38,284 nucleotides of DNA from an uncultured Collinsella sp. (GTDB lineage Bacteria > Actinomycetota > Coriobacteriia > Coriobacteriales > Coriobacteriaceae): assembly GCA_900754445.1 (NCBI GenBank), contig CAAECW010000124.1, positions 1 through 38,284 on the forward strand, read 5' to 3'. Both the position numbers and the translations under genes were made by a program. Positions within the stretch are counted from its first letter, which is position 1; each line of letters begins with the position of its first letter. The notes under the pieces were generated by a model. That model was not told the DNA's origin, did no database searches, and was given only the letters and a program-made list of their open reading frames with translations. Positions 25,151 to 33,804 of this stretch are shown here, piece after piece.

Positions 25151-26427
25151 TGGTCTCCTCGGTCGAAATGGTCCTTTGGGCAATCCACCACGCCACGACG
25201 CTGCTCTTTGGCGTCTTTGCCTCGGCGGCGCTGTGCGGTATCGAGATCAACCGGCGTCATGCGCTTGAACTGGTGCTGGTCGGTGCCGTAACTGGATGCG
25301 CATTTGGCCTCGCCAATGCCGTCGGCGGCGAGCTTTTCGCCCGCCAGGTATATCCGCTCGTCGTGCATCTGCCGCTCGTCATCTATTTGTGCGCGCGCTA
25401 CCGCCTGAGCCCGCTGCTTGCCGTGCTCGGCATTACGAGTGCCTATCTGAGCTGCCAGTTCAGCAATTGGATGGGCATCGCCGCCTTTGCCGCAACCGAT
25501 TCTCAGATCGCGTACTATCTGGCGCGCATCGCGACCACACTCGCCGTCTTTGCCGTCCTGTTGCATTGGGCCGGCGACATCGGTCCGCGCTTGGCGATTA
25601 AAAGCACCACCGAGCTGGGCATCCTTTTAATCCTGCCGCTCGTCTATTACGTCTTTGACTATGCCACCAACGTCTACACCACGCTGTTCCACTCGGGCTC
25701 GGTGGTAACGGTTGAGTTTTTGGCATTTGCGCTCTGTGCGTTCTACCTTATGTTTCTTGCCGTTTACCTACGCGAATACGAAGAAAAGGAAACCGCCGAG
25801 CGAGAGCGCTGGATGCTCGAAACCCGCGACAGCGCCGCCATCAAAGAGCTCGAGGCTTGGCGTCAATCTGGGCGCGAGCTGTCGATTCTTCGCCACGATA
25901 TGCGCCACTTCCTACGCGGCCTGGCCGCTTTAATTGAGGAGGGCCACACCGACGAGGCGCTCAAACGCATCGACGAACTCTGCGAAGCCGGCGACCGCAC
26001 CGCCGTACGCCGCTTCTGCGCCAACGAAACCGTAAACATCGCGCTTTCGTCATTTAACTCGGATATCAATAGAAACGGCATTACCGCCAACCTGCGCGCC
26101 GCCGTACCCGAAACCGTCCACGTAGGTGACGCCGACCTGTTTAGCGTGCTCTCAAATGCCTTGGAAAACGCTATCACCGCCGCAAGCGCCGCGCCCCAGG
26201 GAAAGCGATTCGTCGACTTTGACCTGCGATTAGAGGACGGCCAGCTGCTGCTGTTAGTTTCCAACACGTTTGACCGCGCGCCGCGCATGGTCGACGGCAT
26301 GCCCGTGACCCGGCATGCGGGCCACGGCTTTGGCACCAAGAGCATCAAACTTGCCGTGGAGCGCATGAACGGCAACTGTCAGTTCCGCATTAACGGCGAT
26401 CGGTTTGAGCTGCGCGCTGTGATGTAA
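25150..26427 (+). CDS. Membrane GHKL sensor histidine kinase (AgrC/NatK-like)
   Basis: A 425-residue sensor partnering the LytTR regulator. About six hydrophobic segments occupy residues 1-205 and form a membrane input domain. A cytoplasmic charged helix follows, then the phospho-acceptor region ILRHDMRHFLRGL with His near 249. The GHKL ATPase has an N-box (SNALENAITAA, about 335-345) and the G-box GHGFGTKSIKLAVERMNG near the end. It overlaps the regulator gene by one base. Six-helix sensors of this type respond to peptides or membrane stress in Firmicutes; no signal can be inferred here. The converging gene at 26502 is only 75 bases away. Confidence 0.92.
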   Translation: MVSSVEMVLWAIHHATTLLFGVFASAALCGIEINRRHALELVLVGAVTGCAFGLANAVGGELFARQVYPLVVHLPLVIYLCARYRLSPLLAVLGITSAYLSCQFSNWMGIAAFAATDSQIAYYLARIATTLAVFAVLLHWAGDIGPRLAIKSTTELGILLILPLVYYVFDYATNVYTTLFHSGSVVTVEFLAFALCAFYLMFLAVYLREYEEKETAERERWMLETRDSAAIKELEAWRQSGRELSILRHDMRHFLRGLAALIEEGHTDEALKRIDELCEAGDRTAVRRFCANETVNIALSSFNSDINRNGITANLRAAVPETVHVGDADLFSVLSNALENAITAASAAPQGKRFVDFDLRLEDGQLLLLVSNTFDRAPRMVDGMPVTRHAGHGFGTKSIKLAVERMNGNCQFRINGDRFELRAVM

Positions 26428-26501
26428 GGGCGCGGGCGCGACGGATTTGCGTTCCGCGGGTACGGCTCGCCCGCTCGGGGTCGTTTGTCGACGCGGGCTC
26501 G

Positions 26502-27077
26502 CTACAGCGGGGCGGCCGCCGGAGTCAGCTGCTTGATGTAGGCCCACATGCGCTGCTTGGCGGCTTTGTCAGTGAGCGCCGCCTCAAAACCGTCGAGCGC
26601 GAGCACGCGGCGACCCTGCACATGGGCGACCAAGCCGGGCTTGAGCATGGCGGTGTCGAAGTCATCGATCGCCACGAGCATATCGGCGTAGGTCTCGCGC
26701 ATGGCGTCAGCCGCGTTGTTGTCGAGCAGTAGCACCGCCTCGGGGTCCAAGGCCTCAAGCGCCTCACGGAACAGCTCGCGCGGCAGAGTCTCGCCCACCG
26801 CGACCGCTCCGTCACCCACGCCGGCGACGCTTGCCAGCACGCAAAAATCCTCGGGCGCGTAGCCGATGGCCCCAAGCGCCTTGCGCAACGCCGCGCCATC
26901 CGGGCCGGCGGCAAGCTCGCCACCCGAACGCTCGGCCTCGTCCAAATCGCCTTTGACCAGCACGATCGGCGAGCACGCGTTGCCCGCGATACGCACGCCA
27001 CGGACCGCAAGCGATGTGAGCTCCTGCTCGGCCGCCTGGGCGATGGCTTCTTTTTTCTGGCTTTGTGACGTGGACAT
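26502..27077 (-). CDS. Divergent uracil-DNA-glycosylase-like protein
   Basis: A 191-residue protein starting at ATG 27077 (MSTSQSQKKE) behind GGAGAG. It is not a standard annotated family to my eye. However, VLVKGDLDEAERSGGELA followed by GPDGAALRKALGAIGY, and later LEALDPEAVLLLDNNAADAM, follow the plan of family-4/5 uracil-DNA glycosylases (GExPGxxED..G.PF.G.AG..L...L..IGL, then P..VLLLG..A). The usual Cys cluster ligands and catalytic motifs are not seen intact; only two cysteines are evident. It may be a degenerate or repurposed glycosylase fold. It is divergent from trxA and converges on the kinase gene. Confidence 0.6.
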   Translation of the reverse strand: MSTSQSQKKEAIAQAAEQELTSLAVRGVRIAGNACSPIVLVKGDLDEAERSGGELAAGPDGAALRKALGAIGYAPEDFCVLASVAGVGDGAVAVGETLPRELFREALEALDPEAVLLLDNNAADAMRETYADMLVAIDDFDTAMLKPGLVAHVQGRRVLALDGFEAALTDKAAKQRMWAYIKQLTPAAAPL

Positions 27078-27213
27078 GCGCTCTCCAATCGTTTGCGTGC
27101 CCACCATTATATAAAAGAGCTGCCCGCGAGTGGTTGCTTTGCGGGCGGCTGGGTATAAGCACGGTCGTACTGAGTTTTACGCGGCCAAGCCGCGTCACAT
27201 TATGGAGGTCACC

Positions 27214-27534
27214 ATGGCTGACATTAATCAGATTACCCCCGAGAACTTCGATTCCATCGTTAACGACAGCCTGCCCGTGCTGGTCGATTTTTGGGCACCG
27301 TGGTGCGGGCCCTGTCGATCCCTCTCGCCCATCGTTGACGAGGTTGCCGATGAGCTGGCGGGCAAGCTCGCCGTTGCCAAGTGCAACGTCGACGACAACC
27401 AGGACCTGGCCATGAAGTATGGCGTCATGAGCATCCCCACGCTGATTGTGTTTAAGAACGGCGAGGAGATTGACCGCTCGGTTGGCGCTCTGCCCAAGGC
27501 GAGGCTGCAGGCGCTGCTGGAAAAGCATCTGTAA
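27214..27534 (+). CDS. trxA: Thioredoxin
   Basis: A 106-residue cytosolic disulfide reductase. The active site is WCGPC with C31 and C34, preceded by VDFWAP; the cis-proline loop is SIPTLIVFKNG. Length is typical. The ATG at 27214 has GGAGG at six bases; upstream in-frame codons lack one. The gene stands alone and ends at the hairpin 27656-27694. No thioredoxin reductase is in the window. A GCCCGC...GCGGGC dyad lies in its upstream region near 27121-27146. Confidence 0.97.
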   Translation: MADINQITPENFDSIVNDSLPVLVDFWAPWCGPCRSLSPIVDEVADELAGKLAVAKCNVDDNQDLAMKYGVMSIPTLIVFKNGEEIDRSVGALPKARLQALLEKHL

Positions 27535-27655
27535 TACGCTTGTTACATGTTGCCGTCTGCCTGCCGTCCATGAGCGCTTTTACGCCGCTCGCCGGACTTC
27601 TGAATGCACCGAGTGCAACCACGGATAGTATGGTAGTCACAAACAGCCCCCAGTG

Positions 27656-27694
27656 AACGGGTGCGGGTCGCACAGACTCGTACCCGTTTTCTTA
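27656..27694 (+). terminator. Probable terminator downstream of trxA
   Basis: AACGGGTGCG pairs imperfectly with CGTACCCGTT and is followed by TTCTT. It is about 120 bases after the trxA stop and 70 before the next gene. Confidence 0.6.
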
Positions 27695-27765
27695 TGTAAC
27701 TGCGCGCAGAGCGGGCGTAGTAAAATCTGAACCACTGAACTGCCCCATACAAAAGGAGATTTCCC

Positions 27766-28014
27766 ATGCATGATGTTGGAATGAACATGAGCCAGCTTGC
27801 CATGAGCGTCAAGCAGGTCGACGACACCATCGAGCTCGCCCACGAGTGGAGCCATCAGCTGCTGCATGCGACCGAGAATTTTGACATGGAGCGCATTGGC
27901 GCCAAGCTCGAAGCTGCCATGGCGGCGCTCCACGAGGCGCACGACGCGCTCGAGGGCTACGAGGAAGCCATCGAGGCCGACCACAACTCCGTCGGCTCCG
28001 TAAAGCTGGTGTAG
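27766..28014 (+). CDS. Small helical protein co-transcribed with nikR
   Basis: An 82-residue, almost entirely alpha-helical, acidic protein (MHDVGMNMSQLAMSVKQVDD...), with His residues spread through HEWSHQLLHATENF and HEAHDAL. AAGGAGA precedes the ATG at 27766. No signal peptide, membrane segment or known family is apparent. Its TAG is one base before the GTG of nikR, so the two genes form an operon and are likely functionally linked. The several histidines would allow a role in nickel handling, but nothing proves it. Confidence 0.75.
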   Translation: MHDVGMNMSQLAMSVKQVDDTIELAHEWSHQLLHATENFDMERIGAKLEAAMAALHEAHDALEGYEEAIEADHNSVGSVKLV

Positions 28015-28015
28015 G

Positions 28016-28525
28016 GTGTCCGAACACGAACACGAGCACGGCTGCGGGCACGACCACCACAACGGCACGGACGACGAGGCGAGCTGCCGTTGCGGCGGCG
28101 GCTCCGAGCTGGTCCGTTTTTCGGTCACCGCGCCCGACGACCTGCTGCACCGCTTTGACGAGCAGATCGCGCGCCGCGGCGACGTGGCCAACCGCTCCGA
28201 GGCAGTGCGCGATTTGATTCGTGCCTCGATTGCCAAGGAGCAGATGCGAACGCCCGACGAGCAGGTCATCGGATCGCTCACCATGATCTACGATCACCAT
28301 ACCGGCGACCTGACGCGCCGCCTGGACGAGGTGCAGCACGACTACACCGACGAGATCGTCTCGACCATGCACGTGCACCTGGACCACCACAACTGCTTGG
28401 AGATTCTGGCGCTCAAGGGTCGCGGCGAGCGCGTCTACGAGCTGGCCGACCGCCTGCTGGGCCTGCGCGGCGTTAAGCACGGCGAGCTCACCTGCGCCGC
28501 CACCAAGCAGAGCCTGGGGCTGTAG
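28016..28525 (+). CDS. nikR: Nickel-responsive regulator NikR with His/Cys-rich N-terminal extension
   Basis: A 169-residue ribbon-helix-helix repressor that binds Ni(II) and controls nickel uptake or enzyme genes. The RHH domain is at about residues 32-70 (RFSVTAPDDLLHRFDEQ ... NRSEAVRDLIR). The C-terminal ACT-like domain has the nickel-site residues in MHVHLDHHNCLEI and an upstream His in YDHHTGDL. Before the RHH domain are some 30 residues absent from E. coli NikR, with H4, H6, H8, C10, H12, H14, H15, C24 and C26, a probable extra metal-binding tail. It starts at GTG 28016, coupled to the preceding small gene. Next to the hyp genes, it is likely to tie nickel status to hydrogenase maturation. 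Confidence 0.93.
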   Translation: MSEHEHEHGCGHDHHNGTDDEASCRCGGGSELVRFSVTAPDDLLHRFDEQIARRGDVANRSEAVRDLIRASIAKEQMRTPDEQVIGSLTMIYDHHTGDLTRRLDEVQHDYTDEIVSTMHVHLDHHNCLEILALKGRGERVYELADRLLGLRGVKHGELTCAATKQSLGL

Positions 28526-28547
28526 CGGGTTTCCCGCAGCGCACCTG

Positions 28548-28618
28548 CCAAAAAGGGACAGGTTTGTTTTGACAGGTTTAGAAGTTTTACCGACCAAAAT
28601 AAACCTGTCCCTTTTTGG
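28548..28618. repeat. 24-bp near-perfect palindrome between nikR and hypF
   Basis: Arms 28548-28571 and 28595-28618 match at 23 of 24 positions and contain CCAAAAAGGGACAGGTTT. The right arm ends only 23 bases before the hypF start and includes a T-run (CCCTTTTTGG), so it could work as a terminator-like or attenuating hairpin after nikR. A single arm of the same family is at 36599-36623. Confidence 0.75.
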
Positions 28619-28641
28619 TCGGTTTTGATGAGGGGTGTCGC

Positions 28642-31110
28642 ATGCGGCATGTGCATATTCATGTGACGGGCATTGTGCAGGGCGTTGGCATGCGACCGTT
28701 TGTGTATCGCGAGGCCATGGCACATGGCATTTGCGGCTGGGTGCTCAATGCGGGCGACGGCGTGCACATCGAGGCGCACGCTCCGGCCGATGCGCTCGAT
28801 GCTTTTGTTGCCGCGCTTTCCGAGCATGCGCCTGCGGCAGCCCGCGTAGAGCATGTCGAGGTTGTGGACCTCGCAGCCAACGGTTGGGATGCCGCCAATG
28901 AACAGGGTTTTCGCATCGTAGCATCGCAGGACCAGACCGCGCACACGACGCTTGTCTCGCCCGATATCGCCACCTGCGACGATTGTCTGCGCGAGTTGTT
29001 CGATCCCGCCGACCGACGCTATCACTACCCCTTTATCAACTGCACTAACTGCGGCCCACGCTTTACCATCATCCGATCGCTGCCTTATGACCGAGCGGCC
29101 ACGTCGATGGATTGTTTTCCCATGTGCCCCAAGTGCGCCGCGGAGTATGCCGACCCACTCGACCGGCGTTTTCACGCGCAGCCCGATGCCTGCTTTGATT
29201 GCGGGCCGCATATTACGTGGCGCGAGGCTGGCGTGGGCAATGAGCCGGGCGAAGCCGCCGCGTCGCCGGCCGTCGGCACCACGCGCGAGAACAGCGACGC
29301 CATTATCGACCGCTGTGTTGAGCTGCTGGCCAACGGCGGTATCGTCGCCATCAAGGGTCTGGGCGGATTTCACTTGGCATGCGATGCCTCCAACGAGCAG
29401 GCGGTAGCCGAGCTTCGCCGCCGCAAACGCCGCAGCAACAAGCCGCTTGCCGTTATGGTGCGCGACCTTGCCGACGTTGAACGCCTGTGCCATGCCAACG
29501 ACGTTGAGCGCGGCTTGCTGGCCGGCAGCATTCGCCCCATTGTGCTGCTGCGCCGACGTGCTGTTTGCGAGCGCGACGGCTCCCCCGACGCCCTCGCGCT
29601 CGCACCGTCCGTCGCGCACGACCTTCCCGAGCTCGGCGTCATGCTCCCCTACACCCCGCTTCAGCATCTGCTGCTTGCCGCGGCAGAAGCCCGCGGTATG
29701 CACGCGCTCGTCATGACCAGCGGCAACCTGAGCGAAGAGCCCATCGAGACCGATGACGATCTTGCATGGGAGCACCTTGTTGCCGCCGGCATCGCCGATG
29801 CGCTGCTCGGTAACGACCGCGCGATTCTGTCGCGCTACGACGACTCTGTAGTACGCGTGGTCGACGGCGCCGTTATGCCCGTGCGCCGCGCTCGCGGATA
29901 TGCACCCCAGCCGCTGCCGTTGCCGGCGCTCGACGGCGCTCCGTCCTGCGTGCTCGCCTGCGGGCCACAACAAAAGGCCACGATTGCGCTCACGCGTGAA
30001 GGGACGAACGGCGAGGCAACCTGTTTTGTGTCGCAGCATATCGGCGATGTTGAAAACGGCGGGACCTTCGATGCCTGGAACGCCGCGCGCACGCGCTTGG
30101 AAGATCTCTTTGACTTGGCGCCTGCCGCCTTGGCCTGCGATGTACACCCCAGCTATCTATCGGGCCAGTGGGCGCGCGAACAGGCGCGAAAATGCAATCT
30201 GCCGCTCGTCGAGGTGCAGCACCATCATGCGCATATCGCGAGCGTAATGGCCGAGGCCATCGCCGCGGGCCAGCTTACAACCGACGCGCGCGTCCTTGGC
30301 ATCGCCTTTGACGGCACCGGCGCCGGCACCGATGGGACCATTTGGGGCGGCGAGTTTCTTGTCGCCGGCCTTGGCGGCTTTGAGCGCGCCGCGCATTTGC
30401 GCACCTGGGCGCTCCCCGGCGGGGCGGCCTCCGTGCGCGACGCCCGCCGCAACGCCTTTGCCCTGCTCAGCGAGCTCGGCCTGCTCGAGCACCCAGGTGC
30501 CGCTCGGCTTTTGGACAGCCTCGACGAGCAAACGCGCAGCGTGACAGCCACCATGATTGAGCGCGGCATCAACAGCCCGCGTACCAGCAGCATGGGGCGT
30601 CTCTTTGATGCCGCGGCAGCAATTCTGGGCATCTGCGACAAGGCAACCTACGAGGGCGAACCCGCCATAGAACTCGAAGCCGCCGCCTGGCGCGCGCTCG
30701 ACAACGAAATCGCCCATTTTCCCGACGACAACGCCGGCTATTTCGCATCTGGCCCATCGTGGCTGGACGGCCCCTATGTTCTGGACCAGAAAGCACTCTT
30801 TGAGGCACTTTTGGGAGGAATTGAAGCCGGAGCGCCCGCCGACAGGCTCGCACTCGACTTCCATGTCGCCGTCGCGCGCTCCTCGGCGCGCATCGCACGC
30901 GAAATCTGCGCGCACGAAGGCATCGATACCGTCGCGCTCTCGGGCGGCGTGTTCATGAACCGACTTTTGCTTCAGCTCCTCACCCGCAAGCTTAAAGACG
31001 CAGGCCTTTCTGTCCTTGTCCCCCACACCGTACCCGTCAATGACGGCTGCATCGCCTACGGTCAGGCGGCGGTCGCGCGCGCTCGTCTTGCGCAGATTGC
31101 ATCGCAGTAG
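28642..31110 (+). CDS. hypF: Hydrogenase maturation carbamoyltransferase HypF
   Basis: An 822-residue enzyme that makes the cyanide ligand precursor of [NiFe]-hydrogenase by transferring carbamoyl groups to HypE. The acylphosphatase domain (1-95) has VQGVGMRPFVYR with R18, and N36. Two zinc-finger pairs follow (CDDC...CTNC, CPKC...CFDC). The YrdC-like domain comes next (KGLGGFHLACDASN, RRRKRRSNKPLAVMVRD). The C-terminal Kae1-like domain has QHHHAHIASVMAE and ALSGGVFMNRLL. Full length. The ATG at 28642 follows GAGGGG; a longer frame from 28615 runs into the palindrome and is less likely. First of hypF-C-D-E. Confidence 0.97.
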   Translation: MRHVHIHVTGIVQGVGMRPFVYREAMAHGICGWVLNAGDGVHIEAHAPADALDAFVAALSEHAPAAARVEHVEVVDLAANGWDAANEQGFRIVASQDQTAHTTLVSPDIATCDDCLRELFDPADRRYHYPFINCTNCGPRFTIIRSLPYDRAATSMDCFPMCPKCAAEYADPLDRRFHAQPDACFDCGPHITWREAGVGNEPGEAAASPAVGTTRENSDAIIDRCVELLANGGIVAIKGLGGFHLACDASNEQAVAELRRRKRRSNKPLAVMVRDLADVERLCHANDVERGLLAGSIRPIVLLRRRAVCERDGSPDALALAPSVAHDLPELGVMLPYTPLQHLLLAAAEARGMHALVMTSGNLSEEPIETDDDLAWEHLVAAGIADALLGNDRAILSRYDDSVVRVVDGAVMPVRRARGYAPQPLPLPALDGAPSCVLACGPQQKATIALTREGTNGEATCFVSQHIGDVENGGTFDAWNAARTRLEDLFDLAPAALACDVHPSYLSGQWAREQARKCNLPLVEVQHHHAHIASVMAEAIAAGQLTTDARVLGIAFDGTGAGTDGTIWGGEFLVAGLGGFERAAHLRTWALPGGAASVRDARRNAFALLSELGLLEHPGAARLLDSLDEQTRSVTATMIERGINSPRTSSMGRLFDAAAAILGICDKATYEGEPAIELEAAAWRALDNEIAHFPDDNAGYFASGPSWLDGPYVLDQKALFEALLGGIEAGAPADRLALDFHVAVARSSARIAREICAHEGIDTVALSGGVFMNRLLLQLLTRKLKDAGLSVLVPHTVPVNDGCIAYGQAAVARARLAQIASQ

Positions 31111-31244
31111 CTCGCTCTTGCACACCGCCGCGCTCAACCGTCTCACAGGCGTAACGCGTTTGCCCGCGAACCCCGCGAGCGCTACCATCAACTGATGGAT
31201 TATTGAGCGCCTATCCAGCGCAAAGCGTATAAAAGGGGAACATT

Positions 31245-31505
31245 ATGTGCCTTGCCGTTCCCGGTAAAGTAGTCAAACGCGACGATGGCCTCAAGGCCAC
31301 CGTCGACATGATGGGCATCGAGCGCCCTGTTTCGCTGCGACTCGTGCCGACGGCGCAGGTTGGCGACTATATTCTCGTACACGCCGGCTTTGGCATCCAG
31401 ATCGTCGACGAGCAGGAAGCGCAAGAAACGCTCGAGCTCGTTAATGCCATGACCGAACTGGCCGAAGAAGACCAACTGGCCAGCAACCCGGCCGAGGCAT
31501 ACTAG
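31245..31505 (+). CDS. hypC: Hydrogenase maturation chaperone HypC
   Basis: An 86-residue chaperone that with HypD carries the Fe(CN)2CO unit to the hydrogenase large subunit. The essential N-terminal MCLAVPGKV with Cys2 is intact. The small OB-like body and acidic helical tail are normal. AAGGGGAA precedes the ATG. Its TAG shares a base with the GTG of hypD, giving coupled translation. The 134 bases between hypF and hypC contain no gene and may hold a promoter. Confidence 0.96.
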   Translation: MCLAVPGKVVKRDDGLKATVDMMGIERPVSLRLVPTAQVGDYILVHAGFGIQIVDEQEAQETLELVNAMTELAEEDQLASNPAEAY

Positions 31506-32617
31506 TGGCGGCCGGACAGCCGGCGCGCTCCGGTATCGACTTTTCGGCATTTCGCGATTCCAAGCTGGCCCGCGAGCTTATCGATCGCATTCGCGGGCTT
31601 GTCGGCGACCGCACCATCAACCTTATGGAAGTCTGCGGCACGCACACCGCGAGCATCGGCCGCTATGGCTTTCGCTCCATTATGCCAGCCGGGCTCAAGC
31701 TGCTGAGCGGACCGGGCTGCCCCGTCTGCGTTACCGCCAACCGTGACATCGACCACGCAATCGCGCTCGCCAACATAGACGGCGCCATCATCACCACCTT
31801 TGGCGACATGATGCGCGTACCCGGGTCGTCTACCTCACTCGCCGCGCAAAAGGCGGCGGGGCGCGACATCCGCATCGTCTACTCCCCGCTCGACGCGCTC
31901 GACATTGCCGAGCAAAACCCCGATCGTCCGGTCATTTTTATGGGCGTGGGCTTTGAGACCACAACGCCCGCCATCGCCGCCGCCATCTTGGAGGCCGAAG
32001 CGCGCGGGCTTTTGAACTTCTCGGTCTATTGCGCCCACAAGACCACGCCGCCGGCGTTGCGCGCCATCGCCAGCGATCCCGAGACCGCCATCGACGGCTT
32101 TATCCTGCCGGGACACGTCGCCACCATCACGGGCTTGGCGCCCTTTAGCTTTTTGGTCAACGAATTCAATACCCCGGGCGTGGTCACGGGATTTGAACCG
32201 GTCGATATCCTGCAGGGCATCTGCATGCTGGTCCAGATGGTTGTCGAGGACAGGCCCGCGATCGACAACGCCTACCGCCGTGGCGTCAACGCAGACGGCA
32301 ACCCTGTGGCGCGCCAGCTGGTCGAGCAGGTGTTTGAGCCATGCGACACCACGTGGCGCGGGCTGGGGCCGATTGCCAACTCGGGCCTTTCCATCCGCCC
32401 CGAGTGCTCGCGCTTTGATGCCCGTACCCGCTTTGACGTGCCCGTCGAGGAGACGGTCGAGCCGCGCGGGTGCCGCTGCGGCGACGTGCTGCGCGGGGCC
32501 ATTACGCCGAGCAGCTGCCCGCTCTTTGGCCGCATCTGCACGCCCGAGCACCCCGTCGGCCCATGCATGGTGAGCTCCGAGGGCAGCTGCGCGGCGTACT
32601 ACCGCTACCGCGACTAG
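31505..32617 (+). CDS. hypD: Hydrogenase maturation protein HypD
   Basis: A 370-residue [4Fe-4S] scaffold on which cyanide is attached to iron. MEVCGTHT (C44) and GPGCPVC (C72, C75) are the catalytic cysteine motifs. GHVATITG and the C-terminal Cys-rich region (GCRCGDVL ... CPLFGRICTPEHPVGPC ... GSCAAYY) provide the cluster ligands. It starts at the GTG at 31505, overlapping hypC by one base. HypE follows after 48 bases. All expected motifs are present, so the protein should be functional. Confidence 0.97.
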   Translation: MAAGQPARSGIDFSAFRDSKLARELIDRIRGLVGDRTINLMEVCGTHTASIGRYGFRSIMPAGLKLLSGPGCPVCVTANRDIDHAIALANIDGAIITTFGDMMRVPGSSTSLAAQKAAGRDIRIVYSPLDALDIAEQNPDRPVIFMGVGFETTTPAIAAAILEAEARGLLNFSVYCAHKTTPPALRAIASDPETAIDGFILPGHVATITGLAPFSFLVNEFNTPGVVTGFEPVDILQGICMLVQMVVEDRPAIDNAYRRGVNADGNPVARQLVEQVFEPCDTTWRGLGPIANSGLSIRPECSRFDARTRFDVPVEETVEPRGCRCGDVLRGAITPSSCPLFGRICTPEHPVGPCMVSSEGSCAAYYRYRD

Positions 32618-32665
32618 TCCGGACGCACCCGCACACCGGCACCACCCACGATTGGAGTTTTCGAT

Positions 32666-33700
32666 ATGTCCCGTACTGCCACCGATAGCACCGTCCTGTT
32701 GGGCCACGGCTCTGGCGGTCAGATGATGAAACGCATCATCGATGAGGTCTTTTTGGATGCCTTTGGGTCGCCCGAGCTGCTCGAAGGCAACGACGCCGGC
32801 GTCGCCGCGCTGCCCGCGAGCGGGCGCATCGCCATGTCGACCGACAGCTTTGTAGTCTCGCCGCAGTTCTTCCCCGGTGGCAACATCGGCCGTCTCGCCG
32901 TGTGCGGAACCGTCAACGACGTCGCGACCTCGGGCGCCAACGTGCGCTACCTATCGTGCGGCTTTATCCTCGAAGAGGGCTATCCCATGGATAAGCTCCG
33001 CCAGATTGTGCAGACGATGGCCGAGACGGCGCGCGAGGCGGGCGTGTCCATAATCACGGGCGACACTAAGGTGGTCGAGCGCGGCGGGGCCGACGGCGTC
33101 TATATCAATACCGCCGGCGTGGGCGAGGTGCCTGCGGGCGTGGCGCTCAGCGGCGCAAACTGCCAGCCCGGCGATGTCATCCTGGTCTCGGGTACACTGG
33201 GCGACCACGGCATCGCTATCATGAGCCAACGCGAGGGCCTAGCGTTTTCGAGCACGATCGAAAGCGACGCCGCACCGCTCAACCACCTGATTGCCGATGT
33301 GCTTGCCGCAGCACCCGACACACGCTGCTTTCGCGACCCCACGCGCGGTGGCCTGGCGTCCACACTCAACGAGTTTGCCCAGGCCAGCGGCGTTGCCATG
33401 GAGATCGACGAGGACGATGTGCCCGTGCGCCCCGACGTGCAGGCCGCCTGCGAGATGCTCGGCTACGATGTGCTGCAGGTGGCAAACGAGGGCAAGATGG
33501 TTGCCGTCGTGCCGGCCGAGCAAGCCGATGCCGCGCTGAGCGCCATGCGCGCCGCCCGCTACGGCGAGAATGCCGCCGTCATCGGTCGCGTGCTGCCGCT
33601 TGCCGAGGGCGCCCGTCCCGCCGTGCGCGTGCGCACCGGCTGGGGCTCGACCCGCATCCTCGACATGCTCGTGGGAGAGCAGCTGCCGAGAATTTGCTAA
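32666..33700 (+). CDS. hypE: Hydrogenase maturation dehydratase HypE
   Basis: A 344-residue PurM-like ATPase that dehydrates its C-terminal thiocarboxamide to a thiocyanate, the cyanide donor. LLGHGSGGQMMKRII is the N-terminal motif, EGNDAGVAAL and ITGDTKVVERG are the nucleotide-binding stretches, and RDPTRGGLASTLNEFA is typical. The protein ends in the required PRIC, whose Cys is modified by HypF. The ATG at 32666 has GGAG upstream. Last gene of the hyp cluster here; hypA and hypB are not in the window. Confidence 0.97.
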   Translation: MSRTATDSTVLLGHGSGGQMMKRIIDEVFLDAFGSPELLEGNDAGVAALPASGRIAMSTDSFVVSPQFFPGGNIGRLAVCGTVNDVATSGANVRYLSCGFILEEGYPMDKLRQIVQTMAETAREAGVSIITGDTKVVERGGADGVYINTAGVGEVPAGVALSGANCQPGDVILVSGTLGDHGIAIMSQREGLAFSSTIESDAAPLNHLIADVLAAAPDTRCFRDPTRGGLASTLNEFAQASGVAMEIDEDDVPVRPDVQAACEMLGYDVLQVANEGKMVAVVPAEQADAALSAMRAARYGENAAVIGRVLPLAEGARPAVRVRTGWGSTRILDMLVGEQLPRIC

Positions 33701-33804
33701 CGACAAAGGCTCAGGGCTATTAAAGATATTCAGATTCCAAACATGCCCGGCACGCATGCCCAGTATTATGAGGTGCGTTTTGAAACCCAATGACGGGAGC
33801 TTTC

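Noticed and set aside
28435..30147. Open frame (570 codons) on the minus strand over nikR and hypF
   Set aside because: Shadow frame crossing two well-supported genes and the palindrome between them.
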